A DNA stretch of 64,000 nt from Planctomycetaceae bacterium (GCA_900299185.1 OMIV01000254.1:19754-83753), one strand, 5' to 3'; shown: positions 31,088 through 41,050, counted from the stretch's first letter. Program-made: numbers and translations. Notes: generated by a model not told the origin, from the sequence alone.

Positions 31088-31177
31088 GATGTAGTACGCT
31101 AGAGCTGGGTGTAGGAAATATCTCAGGTCACGGGCAACGAGGTCTGCATCGAAATCAAGACTGCCGCCATTCAACGA

Positions 31178-32611
31178 TTACTCGTCGTCCGCCTCTTCGT
31201 CGTCATCGTCCTCGTCAAACAGCACTTCGCCGACGAGGTCATAGTCTTGCCGCTCGACAATGACGACAGGCACCAGGTCACCGATCTCCAATTCAGCTCC
31301 GGCCACAATCACGTTGGCATCAATGTCAGGCGCGTCGGCATACGAGCGGCCGCGATAGACGCCCTCTTCAATGCGTTCGTCGATGATGACATCCAACTCT
31401 TCTTCAACGAGTGAGTCTTGGAAGCCGAACGCGATCTCTTGCTGCAACGCCATCAGCTCGTCGCGCCGCTCATTCTTCACATCGTCAGGCAGGTGACCAT
31501 CGAGCCGTTCGGCGGGAGTACCCGGCTCCAACGAATAGGTGAAGACGCCCATGCGTTCGAACTGGTACTCGTCGACAAAGTCTCGCAGTTCTTCGAATTG
31601 AGCATCGGTCTCACCAGGGAAGCCGGTGATGAACGTCGTGCGGATGGCGAGGTTCGGAACTATGTCGCGCAGCTTGTCGAGCAGTTCAATCGTCTGAGCC
31701 TTATTCACTCGACGTTGCATGCGTTTCAACATCGTGTCGTTGATGTGCTGCAGCGGCATATCGAGATACGGCAGGATCTTTTCAGACGCCGCGATCGTGT
31801 CGATGAGTTCGTCGGTGAAGAAGATCGGATAGAGATACATCAGCCGGATCCAATCGAGCCCGTCGACCTTCTCCAACTCCTTGAGAAGCTGAGCCAGCCG
31901 CGTCTCCCCGTAGAGATCGAGGCCGTAATAAGTCGTGTCCTGAGCCACGATGATCAGCTCACGCACGCCATCTTGAGCCAGTTCGTTGGCTTCCTTAATC
32001 ACCATGTCCATCGGCTTGGTGAGATGCTTTCCGCGCATCTTCGGAATTGCACAGAAGGTGCAGGTTCGGTCGCAGCCTTCGCTGATCTTCAAATAGGAGT
32101 AGTGCTGCGGAGTGATTCGCAGCCGAGCCGTGTCGTCCATCGCCTTCAGAGGTGCCGGGCGGAAGATCTCGCGTTGCTCGCGAGCACCACCAATCAATCG
32201 ATCGGCAACGCGGCTGATCTCGTCACGACCAAACACGCCAACGACGTGATCGATCTCTGGCATCTCCTGCAGCAAGGTGCCGCCCAGCCGCTCGGGCAAA
32301 CATCCCGCGACAATCACACCTTTCGTCTGCCCGCCGCGTTTCAAATCGAGCATCTCTTGAATGACCGACTTCGACTCAGCTCGAGCACTATCAATGAACC
32401 CGCAGGTGTTGACGATCACGAAGTCCGCACCCTCTGGGTTGGGCACCAACGTGTAGCCATCGATAGCGAGCGTCCCCAGCATTTTCTCGCTATCCACGAG
32501 GTTCTTGGGGCAGCCCAAACTGACGAAGGCGTAGGTGCCTTTCGAGTAGGGAATCGTTCCGGCAGACGGACCGGCGGGGAAGAAGTCGAGGTCTGATTGA
32601 ATGACCGACAT
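31178..32611 (-). CDS. rimO: Ribosomal protein uS12 methylthiotransferase RimO
   Basis: Radical-SAM methylthiotransferase that adds a methylthio group to an Asp of ribosomal protein uS12. The N-terminal MTTase domain starts with YAFVSLGCPKNLVDSEKMLG and has VNTCGFID. The radical-SAM cluster motif is CDRTCTFC, preceded by YLKISEG, and the C-terminus is TRAM-like. Length 477 against about 440 in E. coli; the excess is a 15-residue acidic tail (DEDDDDEEADDE) and a longer N-terminus. It is divergent from the nitrilase-family gene. Confidence 0.95.
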   Translation of the reverse strand: MSVIQSDLDFFPAGPSAGTIPYSKGTYAFVSLGCPKNLVDSEKMLGTLAIDGYTLVPNPEGADFVIVNTCGFIDSARAESKSVIQEMLDLKRGGQTKGVIVAGCLPERLGGTLLQEMPEIDHVVGVFGRDEISRVADRLIGGAREQREIFRPAPLKAMDDTARLRITPQHYSYLKISEGCDRTCTFCAIPKMRGKHLTKPMDMVIKEANELAQDGVRELIIVAQDTTYYGLDLYGETRLAQLLKELEKVDGLDWIRLMYLYPIFFTDELIDTIAASEKILPYLDMPLQHINDTMLKRMQRRVNKAQTIELLDKLRDIVPNLAIRTTFITGFPGETDAQFEELRDFVDEYQFERMGVFTYSLEPGTPAERLDGHLPDDVKNERRDELMALQQEIAFGFQDSLVEEELDVIIDERIEEGVYRGRSYADAPDIDANVIVAGAELEIGDLVPVVIVERQDYDLVGEVLFDEDDDDEEADDE

Positions 32612-32824
32612 CGATGCAAGAACCTTGAAAACAGCGGAAGGGAAGCGAAGCGCCGTGGGATTCTAGCGGTCCAAAGTGAAGACGCTACGAGGCCGCAGCC
32701 AGCCTGCATGACTCCGCCAAACGGGGCTGATAGCCTGCTGCTGATGCGTAGATCGAAGAAGAACTGCAATCTCTATCGTTCGTCACATCGAATCGAGTTA
32801 TTCATCACATCCCAAGGTCCAGAC

Positions 32825-33799
32825 ATGCGAGACATCCGCGTTGCCACTGCTCAGTTCGAGCATCATGACCAAGACAAGTCCTACAACTTGGGACGAATCC
32901 GCGAGCTGACTCGACGCGCTGTCGAACAAGGTGCGGAGATTGTCAGCTTTCATGAGTGCTGCATCTCTTCTTACACGTGGGTGCAACCGCTGAGCTACGA
33001 GCAACTGCTGGATGTCGCTGAATTCGTGCCGGATGGCGACTCGACCCGACGGCTGATTGAGATCGCTCGTGAGTTTAAGACCGTCGTTATGGCGGGACTC
33101 TTTGAGAAAGACTCGGCAGGCAAGATCTATAACTGCTACGTCACGGTCGGGCCGGATGGCTTCATCACGAAGTATCGCAAGTTACACACGTTCGTCAGCC
33201 CGTACCTCACCCCCGGTGACAGCTACAACGTCATTGACTTGCTCGGCTGCAAGATTGGTTTCTTGATCTGCTACGACAACAACCTGCCCGAGAATGTCCG
33301 CATCACGACGATGATGGGTGCCGAGATCATCTTTATGCCGCATGTGACCTGCGGACTGCCTTCGCCGATGCCCGGTCGCGGCAAAATCGACAGAGCGTTG
33401 TGGGAGAACCGACATCGAGACCCCGTGCGGCTTCGGCAAGAGTTCGACGGACCCAAGGGGCGAGGCTGGTTAATGCGGTGGCTACCAACGCGAGCTTGGG
33501 AGAACGGAGTTTATGCCGTCTTCAGCAATCCCATCGGCGTTGATGACGACACGATCAAACCGGGACTCGCGATGATTCTGGATCCGTTCGGCGAGGTCGT
33601 TGCCGAAAGCCGAGCACTCGAAGACGACGTCGTGGTCGGCCTACTGACTCCGGAGAAGCTCGATCAATCATCGGGTTGGCGCTATCGCAAGGCTCGACGT
33701 CCGGCCTTGTACGGCAAGTTGGTCGAACCTCAAGAGTCGGTCACGTTGCCGGGCTGGCAACTCAAGTACGACCCGCCCGCGGCAGGAAGTTCGAAGTGA
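32825..33799 (+). CDS. Nitrilase-superfamily carbon-nitrogen hydrolase
   Basis: A 324-residue soluble C-N hydrolase. The ATG at 32825 (MRDIRVATAQFEHH) is the natural start; the 76 codons upstream do not look coding. The catalytic triad is readable: Glu44 (FHECCISSY), Lys119 (KYRKLHTF) and Cys149 (FLICYDNNLPENVR). The substrate may be a carbamoyl or amide compound, as in the N-carbamoylputrescine amidase / beta-ureidopropionase branches. The C-terminal part (RYRKARRPALYGKLV) is family-like. No pathway partner is adjacent. Confidence 0.9.
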   Translation: MRDIRVATAQFEHHDQDKSYNLGRIRELTRRAVEQGAEIVSFHECCISSYTWVQPLSYEQLLDVAEFVPDGDSTRRLIEIAREFKTVVMAGLFEKDSAGKIYNCYVTVGPDGFITKYRKLHTFVSPYLTPGDSYNVIDLLGCKIGFLICYDNNLPENVRITTMMGAEIIFMPHVTCGLPSPMPGRGKIDRALWENRHRDPVRLRQEFDGPKGRGWLMRWLPTRAWENGVYAVFSNPIGVDDDTIKPGLAMILDPFGEVVAESRALEDDVVVGLLTPEKLDQSSGWRYRKARRPALYGKLVEPQESVTLPGWQLKYDPPAAGSSK

Positions 33800-33845
33800 T
33801 GGTTCTCGAAGCGATACATCCTCTTCCCTGCGGACACCGACTGAC

Positions 33846-34718
33846 GTGACGACTCGATCTCTCATTATTGGCTGCGGTTATCTCGGCTTACGTGTTGCTC
33901 AGCGTTGGTTAACTGCCGGGCATGAAGTCTTCGCTTTGACTCGTTCGAACTCGCGGGCCGCCGAACTGGCACCAAGCGGACTCAGTCCGGTGGTGGGAGA
34001 CGTCACCGACCCGGCCTCGTTGCGAGAGCTGCCCGAGGTGGATGTTGTCTTACATTCCGTGGGCTTTGATCGTTTCGCCGGGCCGAGCAAACGCGACGTC
34101 TATGTGAATGGGCTAGGTCATGTGCTCGATGCGATGACCAATCGCTGCCGACGCTTCATTCATGTTTCAAGCACCAGTGTCTACGCGCAGCAAGCCGAAG
34201 AATGGGTCGATGAGAACTCGCCGCTAGAACCGACGGACGAATCCGGCTGCATCTGTCTCGACGCCGAGCATTTGATTCAACATGCCGCCGAGCGATCGCC
34301 CGCAACCGCCTTCAACATTCTGCGACTGTCCGGCATCTATGGACCTCAGCGTTTGCTGTCCCGAGTAGACGCCATTCGCGCCGGTGCGAGTCTGCCCGGA
34401 CCGCGAGATAGCTGGCTGAATCTGATTCATGTCGATGACGCAGCCTCTGCCGTTGTCGCTTGCTCTGAACGCGGCGTTGCGGGCGAGACGTATCTCGTCA
34501 GTGACGACCGCCCGATTCGGCGGCATGAGTACTACGAGCAGCTCGCCTTGCTGTTGTCTGCACCCGCACCCAAGTTTGATGAGAGCACGATCGCTCGACA
34601 CACCAAGGGCCGCAGCAAGCGTTGTCGGAATCACAAACTGCGCACCGAACTTAAGGTTGAGCTGCAATACCCAACGCTCGAAGCCGGACTGCAACACGCG
34701 TTACAAGGCATTGAATAA
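33846..34718 (+). CDS. Extended SDR (NAD-dependent epimerase-like) protein
   Basis: A 290-residue Rossmann protein beginning with SLIIGCGYLGLRVAQRWL, a GxGxxG cofactor site. SSTSVYAQQ holds the Tyr, but the usual YxxxK motif is not evident, as in YeeZ-like SDRs, so it may be a degraded or specialised member. WLNLIHVDDAASAVV is the conserved substrate-domain block. The start is the GTG at 33846, 46 bases after the nitrilase-family gene, which suggests cotranscription. Confidence 0.83.
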   Translation: MTTRSLIIGCGYLGLRVAQRWLTAGHEVFALTRSNSRAAELAPSGLSPVVGDVTDPASLRELPEVDVVLHSVGFDRFAGPSKRDVYVNGLGHVLDAMTNRCRRFIHVSSTSVYAQQAEEWVDENSPLEPTDESGCICLDAEHLIQHAAERSPATAFNILRLSGIYGPQRLLSRVDAIRAGASLPGPRDSWLNLIHVDDAASAVVACSERGVAGETYLVSDDRPIRRHEYYEQLALLLSAPAPKFDESTIARHTKGRSKRCRNHKLRTELKVELQYPTLEAGLQHALQGIE

Positions 34719-35026
34719 ACTGTTGCCATCCGACCTCTTATTCGCGCTCCATTCCATTCGCGCGGTCCTTCATCGAATTGGCCGCGCGAATGAAACCAAG
34801 CGACAATAGATGCAGAACATCTACTCTGCGTTTCTTCTTCTGTGTTGTCTCTGATCTCTCATATTCCATGTCTTTGCGAAGACGGTTCGAACAGGAGAGA
34901 ACGAAGGAAACGAAGTTGAAGACGAACGGAGGTGCTCTCCCAAAGCTGGTCTTATTTGGCGACGAGAACGCCGACGATTAGTGATCCCCTTATTCGAACG
35001 ATTTCCTTTCGCCTGAGTCCTACATC
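34719..35026. other. 308-base intergenic region with a perfect 11-bp inverted repeat
   Basis: The region holds one clear hairpin (34755-34792) and then an A/T-rich zone leading to the sulfatase. A 67-codon frame at 34778-34981 has no recognisable family and I do not call it. Confidence 0.45.
34755..34792. terminator. Perfect inverted repeat after the SDR gene
   Basis: CATTCGCGCGG (34755-34765) pairs perfectly with CCGCGCGAATG (34782-34792) around a 16-base loop, starting 37 bases after the SDR stop. The downstream sequence (AAACCAAG) lacks a T tract, so a classical rho-independent function is uncertain. Confidence 0.5.
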
Positions 35027-36424
35027 ATGCCCACAACAGTGCTGCGTTCGTTGCTTGCTTGGTTGCTTGTCAGTTCGTTGGCCATAGCTCAGTCACAAGG
35101 TCGTCCCAATGTGATTTTCATCATGGCAGATGATCTCGGTTATGGAGAACTTGGCTGCTACGGCCAGCAAAAGATTCAGACGCCGCGACTGGATGCGTTC
35201 GCTCGCGAGAGTCTGCGGTTCACTCAGTACTACGCCGGAGCAACGGTCTGCGCTCCGTCACGCAGCGTGCTGATGACCGGCTTGCATACGGGGCACACTC
35301 GAGTCCGAGGCAACTCCACTCCCGAACGACAGACGCTGCTGACGGAAGATGTCACGCTGGCAGAACTCTTCCAACAAGCAGGTTATGCCACCGGACTGGC
35401 TGGTAAGTGGGGCCTCGGCGACACGCTGGCTGGCGGCGAGAGTGGCTTGGCGACTCGGCAAGGCTTCGACTTCTTTTACGGCTATTACAACCAACATCAC
35501 GCCCACAACTACTTCCCGTCGTTCCTCTTTAAGAACGAGCAACGAGTGTCATTACCCAACGAAGGTAACTTTGATGACAAGGGCGCGGGCAAGGTCACGA
35601 ACAAGCAGGTCTATGCTCACGATCTGATTCTCGATGAGTCTCTCAACTTCATTCGTGAGCATCAAAAGCAGCCCTTCTTTTTGTATTGCGCGTGGACTCT
35701 GCCGCACGCCAACAACGAGCACAAAGAAGCGGGCATTCCCGATCATGGCATCTACAAGGATCGAGATTGGACCGACGCCAACAAGATGCACGCGGCGATG
35801 GTCACGTATCTCGACACACAAGTTGGCAAGCTGTTGGACACGCTCGATGAACTCAAACTTCGCGACAACACGATCGTGTTCTTCACGTCGGATAATGGGC
35901 CTCATACAGAGAGCGGCAACGATCCCAACTTCTTCCAATCCAGCGGCAGTGTGCGGGGCACGAAGCGGTCGCTGTATGACGGCGGCATTCGAGTCCCCTT
36001 GTTGGTCCGTTGGCCGAGCAAGATTAAGCCGGGAGTGACCGATCACATCGCCTATCACGGAGACATCCTGGCGACGACCAGCGAGCTTGTCGGACACAAA
36101 CTGCCCAGCGGTCTCGATTCTGTAAGTTTCGCTCCCACGTTGTTGGGTCGATTGAACGAACAGAAGCCGCATGAGTTTCTGTATTGGGAGTTCTATGAAG
36201 GAGCCGGTGCGCGAGCGGTCCGGCTCGGCAATTGGAAAGGCGTCCGCCCGAAGTGGCACGCACCGGTTGAGCTATACGAAGTCACGCAGGACTCGCGCGA
36301 AGAACACAACGTCGCTGCCGAACATCCCGAAGTGGTGCAGCGCATCGAGCAACTGATGATCGAACAACACACTCCCGCCACGAACTGGCCAATTCCCAAG
36401 GCCAACATGGCGGTGAAGAAGTAA
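35027..36424 (+). CDS. Secreted sulfatase (arylsulfatase family)
   Basis: A 465-residue type I sulfatase with a signal peptide (LLAWLLVSSLAIAQSQG). The formylglycine motif is CAPSR with Cys75, and metal ligands appear in IMADDLGYGE at the N-terminus and SDNGPH later. Sulfatases of this kind remove sulfate from algal or mucosal polysaccharides and are expanded in Planctomycetes. Activity needs a formylglycine-generating enzyme, not seen in this window. The hydroxyacid dehydrogenase follows after 79 bases and may be cotranscribed. Confidence 0.94.
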   Translation: MPTTVLRSLLAWLLVSSLAIAQSQGRPNVIFIMADDLGYGELGCYGQQKIQTPRLDAFARESLRFTQYYAGATVCAPSRSVLMTGLHTGHTRVRGNSTPERQTLLTEDVTLAELFQQAGYATGLAGKWGLGDTLAGGESGLATRQGFDFFYGYYNQHHAHNYFPSFLFKNEQRVSLPNEGNFDDKGAGKVTNKQVYAHDLILDESLNFIREHQKQPFFLYCAWTLPHANNEHKEAGIPDHGIYKDRDWTDANKMHAAMVTYLDTQVGKLLDTLDELKLRDNTIVFFTSDNGPHTESGNDPNFFQSSGSVRGTKRSLYDGGIRVPLLVRWPSKIKPGVTDHIAYHGDILATTSELVGHKLPSGLDSVSFAPTLLGRLNEQKPHEFLYWEFYEGAGARAVRLGNWKGVRPKWHAPVELYEVTQDSREEHNVAAEHPEVVQRIEQLMIEQHTPATNWPIPKANMAVKK

Positions 36425-36503
36425 CAACGGCTTCGCTCGTCCGGCTTTCGATCAGCAAGCAATCTCCATGACCTTCAAGTGACCTTCGGCAAGGACCAAG
36501 ACT

Positions 36504-37541
36504 GTGACTGCACCAATTCGAGTGGGTTTGACTCGCGACTTCTTGAAGCCGGATGGCTCACTGGGTTTCGGTGATATCGGACTCGATGTGCTGAAGTGTG
36601 ATCCGCGCATCGTGACCGAGTTCTTGCCAGATTTTGGTTCTGAATTGCCGCCGTCAGTCGGTCATGATTTCGATGCCATCGTCGCGCTGGCTCCGCGCAT
36701 CAGCGCGAAGACACTCGACGGTGCGACTCGCCTGGCAATCATCGCACGGTTCGGAGTCGGCTATGACAGCGTCGATGTCGAGGCATGTACTCGAAACGAC
36801 ATTCTGTTGACGATCACGCCATCGGGAGTGCGTCGCCCCGTCGCGGTTTCGGCCCTGACGTTGTTGTTGGCATTGTCTCACAAGTTGTTGATCAAGGACC
36901 GGCTGACTCGCGAGGGGCGATGGGCCGACAAGTTGCATCACATGGGAGTGGGGCTCACGGGTCGAACCTTGGGGCTGATTGGCTTGGGCAACATCGGTCG
37001 CGAAGTTCTGAAGATGGTCGCTCCGTTGGAAATGAAGCACGTGGCCTACGACCCATTCGTGACTCCTGACAGCGCGCGAGCCAGTGGTGTCGAACTGCTG
37101 GATCTCGATGCCTTGTTGGAACAGTCGGACTTCGTTTGCGTGTGTTGCGCACTAACTCCCGAGACACACCACTTGCTGAATACCGAGCGACTGGGACGCA
37201 TGAAGCCGTCTGCGTTCCTCATCAACGTCGCTCGAGGTCCGATCGTCGATCAAGCGGCACTCACGCAGTGCTTGCAAGCCGGGCGAATTGCCGGAGCAGG
37301 GCTCGATGTTTTTGAAAAGGAACCGATCGAGCCAAGCGATCCGCTGCTGAAGCTCGACAATGTGATCGTCGCTCCGCATGCCATCTGTTGGACCGACGAA
37401 CTGTTTCATGGGATTGGCCAATCGGCATGTCGCAGCATCGTGGAAGCAGCTGCCGGTCGAATCCCGCCCGACGTCGTCAATCGCGATGTCATCAACAGTG
37501 CCGGCCTCCAAGCAAAGCTCGCGGCACTGGCGTCGAAGTAA
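36504..37541 (+). CDS. D-2-hydroxyacid dehydrogenase
   Basis: A 345-residue NAD(P)-dependent dehydrogenase starting at a GTG. It has the cofactor site GLIGLGNIGREV and the catalytic Arg (INVARGPIVD), Glu (EKEPIEPSDPLL) and His (VIVAPHAICWTDELF). Relatives reduce 2-oxoacids such as hydroxypyruvate or phosphonoacetaldehyde derivatives. The exact substrate is not predictable. A small hairpin (37558-37580, 7-bp stem) follows the stop. Confidence 0.9.
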   Translation: MTAPIRVGLTRDFLKPDGSLGFGDIGLDVLKCDPRIVTEFLPDFGSELPPSVGHDFDAIVALAPRISAKTLDGATRLAIIARFGVGYDSVDVEACTRNDILLTITPSGVRRPVAVSALTLLLALSHKLLIKDRLTREGRWADKLHHMGVGLTGRTLGLIGLGNIGREVLKMVAPLEMKHVAYDPFVTPDSARASGVELLDLDALLEQSDFVCVCCALTPETHHLLNTERLGRMKPSAFLINVARGPIVDQAALTQCLQAGRIAGAGLDVFEKEPIEPSDPLLKLDNVIVAPHAICWTDELFHGIGQSACRSIVEAAAGRIPPDVVNRDVINSAGLQAKLAALASK

Positions 37542-37709
37542 GGGCCGAACCGCCAACACGTTGACTTCAGAAATCAACGTTTGCTTCTGGGGGCAATGAA
37601 CCGCAACCACAAAATCACGAGACGAACCCGATGCCGTCGCCGTGGTGATGAATGTGGATTGGAGCGACACCGTCGTTTCGTAGCTGTCGCTCTCAATGGC
37701 CACGTCAAC

Positions 37710-39236
37710 TCAAGGGTTTGACGGCGAAATCAATGCATGCGTCGCGTATGAGTAGATGTCGGCATCCCTCAGAAAGAATCGCAGTCTCTTCTCAACCCCG
37801 ATTTGCTCGGGTGCGAAAGTGGAATTCTTCCAACACAGGCGATGGCGAACATCGTCGCCTCGAAAGGAAATGCAGTCGGCGCGAGAGAAGCCAACCAGAG
37901 CCTTGCCGCTTCCGTCGATGATTTCAGCTTCGATAACGCCATCAGCATCCGTCCGCGCGTTGATTGAGACGACCGGATTTTCGAACTGCTCCGGACGACT
38001 GATGAAGTGACCGACTGAAGTTCCAGCGCGCATCGAGCAGAACCCATCGAGCCGCAACATGCCCAGTCCGATCGCGGCTCGATTCGCTCCAGCCGGTGCG
38101 TTGTGTGGGCCGTTGAAGCCGCCGTAATAGAAATACAACTTGTCGCCCATCAGCACCGGACTTCGCGCGGTGTAGATCATGCCAGAGTCGAACTCACCTG
38201 CGGCACCGCGCGGGATGAAACTCGATCGCGCAGGAGTGCGATTCCATTGAACAAGGTTGCGACTCCAGGCCAATTGCACGTCCATCGTGTTGGGACTGGT
38301 TCGTTCGGCAACACGCAAGTTGTCGTCAGTCGCGGGACGATCTTTCGGCCACCGCGCGTTGTAGACCCACGGCAAGCCGATGTAGTAACCCTGATACGGA
38401 AAGACTGGCATCCCATAAAGCTGAGTCGCATCGGGATCGAGATCATCCGCAAACATCACCGCGCTCGGCGTCGGCTTGTTCCAAACGAGTCCATCGTCCG
38501 ACGTCGCGACTCCGACCGCGCGGCCTCGTTCGGTTGTTGTCTTCCACGTCGCGACATACCGCTGCCGATACGGGTCATGAAAGAAGTTCACGACATCGCC
38601 CGATGGAAACAGCCCACTGCTGCCTTTGGCCGGCAGCACGAAGTTCTAATTCAAACCATCTGCCGAGAACGCGACGTGCGGCACGCGCCACTCATACGAG
38701 AACGAGTAGAGCGCATATCGCTTCTGAGGATCTCGCTGCCACGGTTGAAACAGGACATTGGGATTGTGGCACTGCCCGACATCACCCGGCGGCTTCTCAC
38801 TGAGTCCGATCGACCGAGTCGCGAACAAGTTGTTCTGCTTCGAACCTTGATATTCGATGAGCCCGAGAGCGGGCTTGCTCCAAGCAACGCCGTCGAGCGA
38901 CTCGGCATAACTATTCCACATGCCGTCAGGATTGATGTGGTGATACCACATGCGGAGCTTGCCGCCGTCCCACAACACGGTCCCATAGAGATAAGGCCCG
39001 GTACCTTCCCACTCGTGCTCCTTCTTCATCACGGGATTGCCAGCGAACTTCTCAACCGCATGGAAGATTCGTTGCACTCCCTGACTCTCTTCGACCACCG
39101 TCGCATCCAAGAACAGCCGCCGCCACGGTCCCTTCGACCGACCGGCCACAACCTGCTCTTGCCGCTCATAAGTCTCTGTCGCAACTGAGACGCTGCAGAA
39201 CCAATAGACAAGAAACAGAAACATCAAACGTCTCAT
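37710..39236 (-). pseudogene. Exported beta-propeller glycosidase-like protein, split by an in-frame TAG
   Basis: Two halves in the same reading frame form one exported protein of 508 codons. The ATG at 39236 starts a signal peptide (MRRLMFLFLVYWFCSVSVAT). The first half ends at a TAG (38646-38648) and the second continues with no shift. The protein repeats a propeller signature, D-G-[LV]-x-W: SLDGVAWSKP before the stop and SDDGLVWNKP after it. At the stop the sequence reads SADGLN, stop, NFV, so the missing residue is exactly the expected Trp (TGG to TAG). Family fold resembles GH32/GH43 five-bladed propellers; the substrate is unknown. It may be truncated, read through, or a consensus error. 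Confidence 0.82.
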
Positions 39237-39695
39237 GATCGATCTCCACTGCGGAATCACTCTTGAAGCCATGATTAACAGAGCTTCGATCAGCCTTACC
39301 AAGCTGACCTTCACCAATTAGCTCGGGCGAGGTGCGTTATTTCAATTCATCAAATCTCTTGAGTTCCCGTGGGCTTAGTCGTTTGAAAAGCCAAGGCATT
39401 TTTATTCGGTTGCCTCACGGAACGATCGAGATCTGGGCCTTTCACTCGTCGTATTTCACGGCGTTTCGATGTCACGACAAGCCACGGCCGAGGAGTCGAC
39501 GAAGACGGGAGCTGATTGGTCGAAACATGGCTTAGGTAACGAGTCATCGAAGCAGAGTTTGAAAATTAACACAGCCTTAACAGACGGGCCGTTGGCTCTT
39601 CATGGGCTTCGTTAACCTACGTGCCTTGTTGCGAACCTGCAGGTCGCAACCCAACGAATCGAGAGCGACTTCAACCCTTACTGACGGAGATTCTT
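39237..39695. other. 459-base divergent region upstream of pstS
   Basis: Promoter region between the propeller gene and pstS. It contains the Pho-box-like repeat at 39566-39582, and no other hairpin or coding frame that I trust. The 25-codon upstream extension of the pstS frame (39621-39695) is not family-like. Confidence 0.5.
39566..39582 (+). promoter_or_regulatory. Candidate Pho box (direct TTAACA repeats)
   Basis: TTAACA at 39566-39571 and again at 39577-39582, separated by CAGCC, gives an 11-base period. This matches the form of PhoP boxes in Bacillus (TT-x-A-C/T-A repeats with about 5-base spacers) and the 11-base period of E. coli PhoB boxes. It lies 114 bases before the pstS ATG. No third repeat is visible, so this is a candidate only. 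Confidence 0.45.
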
Positions 39696-40676
39696 ATGAA
39701 GAGTCTGAAGCGTGCATTCTTCGCCTGCGTAGCAGTTGCGGCAGTGATGTCGGGAACGGCATCGGCTCAAGTGAAGGTCGACCCAGCGTTGCCCGACTAC
39801 AAGGCCGTGCAAGGCGTGACCGGTAGTCTCAAGAGCATCGGCTCGGACTCGATGAACAACGAAATGACGTTGTGGTCCGAAGGCTTCGCCAAGTTCTATC
39901 CCAACGTTCGCGTCGAGATCGAAGGCAAGGGCTCATCAACAGCACCGCCAGCGCTCATCAACGGCACCGCTCAGTTCGGCCCAATGAGCCGTCCGATGAA
40001 GGACAAAGAGATCGACGAGTTCGAGAAGAAGTTCGGCTACAAGCCGGTTGGTCTTCCGACGAGCATCGACATGCTGGCCGTCTATGTTCACAAGGACAAC
40101 TCGCTAAAGAGTCTGACCTTGCCGCAGATCGACGCGATCTTTTCGAAGACTCGCAAAGGTGGCTTCAAGACTGACATTCGCACTTGGGGCGATGTCGGCC
40201 TGAAGGGCGCCGCTGCCAAGGAGCCGATCAGCCTTTACGGTCGGAACTCTGCGTCGGGCACTTATGGTTACTTCAAAGAACATGCTTTGAAGGGCGGCGA
40301 CTACAAGGACAGCGTCAAGGAGCAACCTGGTAGCTCTGCTGTGGTGCAAGGTGTCGCGACGGATAAGTTCGGCATCGGCTATAGCGGCATCGGCTACAAG
40401 ACGGCAGACGTGCGAGCGATCTCGCTCGCTCCCGCTGCCGGTGAAGAGCCCGTCGAAGCGACTCCAGAGAACGCGTACTCGGGCGAGTATCCGCTGTCGC
40501 GATTCCTCTACGTCTATATCAACGTGAAGCCAGGCACGAAGCTCGATCCGCTGCGACGCGAGTTCGTGAAGTACATCTTCTCGAGGCAAGGTCAGCAGGA
40601 CGTGATCAAGGACGGCTACTTCCCGGTTACTCCCGAGATTGCCAAAGAGGCACTGAAGAGTGCGGGCATCGAGTAA
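39696..40676 (+). CDS. pstS: Phosphate ABC transporter substrate-binding protein PstS
   Basis: A 326-residue periplasmic phosphate-binding protein. The ATG at 39696 gives a signal peptide (MKSLKRAFFACVAVAAVMSG, cleaved at ASA). Phosphate-site motifs are visible: LKSIGSDSMNNEMTLW near the N-terminus, EGKGSSTAPPAL with the Ser-rich loop, and YGRNSASGTYGYFKEH. It binds phosphate and delivers it to the PstC-PstA-PstB complex encoded downstream. A terminator separates it from pstC, which would let it be made in excess. Confidence 0.95.
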   Translation: MKSLKRAFFACVAVAAVMSGTASAQVKVDPALPDYKAVQGVTGSLKSIGSDSMNNEMTLWSEGFAKFYPNVRVEIEGKGSSTAPPALINGTAQFGPMSRPMKDKEIDEFEKKFGYKPVGLPTSIDMLAVYVHKDNSLKSLTLPQIDAIFSKTRKGGFKTDIRTWGDVGLKGAAAKEPISLYGRNSASGTYGYFKEHALKGGDYKDSVKEQPGSSAVVQGVATDKFGIGYSGIGYKTADVRAISLAPAAGEEPVEATPENAYSGEYPLSRFLYVYINVKPGTKLDPLRREFVKYIFSRQGQQDVIKDGYFPVTPEIAKEALKSAGIE

Positions 40677-41050
40677 CTCGACGGTTTGCTGGTGAATGGC
40701 GTGTCTCGGCGATGGCCCACTGCACGCCACCAACCCCGCCGGATGAAACGAATCGGCGGGCTCAATTTGGATGACTCTGCCGATGGCTCAAGGAAGATGG
40801 GCCGTCGGCTTTTGTGTTAGTAGAGCATTGAGCTAACCTGCTCGCCCACTCGGCAGCAGATGATGGTCGAGTGGAAGCGTCAGCGAAGGAGTGTTGGCGA
40901 TCGAGAGAATGGTCGAGCGACTGAGATGCCTCAGTCACGACGTGTCGGGCGGGATTGAATCCGTCCGCTCTCTGGAGTGCAGCTGAGCCGCAAAGCCAGC
41001 TTCAAAGACCCAGAGTCGAGAAACTCACTTCGCACCTTCTGAGTTCTTTT
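40677..41050. other. 374-base pstS-pstC intergenic region with two hairpins
   Basis: It contains a CCCGCCG/CGGCGGG hairpin (40735-40760), the terminator at 40779-40818 and a third perfect palindrome (GACTGAG-ATGC-CTCAGTC, 40919-40936). A second promoter for pstC probably lies between 40820 and 41050. Confidence 0.55.
40779..40818 (+). terminator. Rho-independent terminator after pstS
   Basis: An 11-bp stem (GCCGATGGCTC, 40779-40789, with GGGCCGTCGGC, 40799-40809; two G-U pairs) has a 9-base loop and a TTTTGTGTT tail. It lies 103 bases past the pstS stop. Confidence 0.78.

Noticed and set aside
31418..32596. 392-codon forward frame opposite rimO
   Set aside because: The rimO protein is fully conserved on the other strand; the forward frame is an artefact of codon bias.
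34778..34981. 67-codon frame before the sulfatase
   Set aside because: It overlaps a hairpin, has no recognisable family and no convincing ribosome-binding site.
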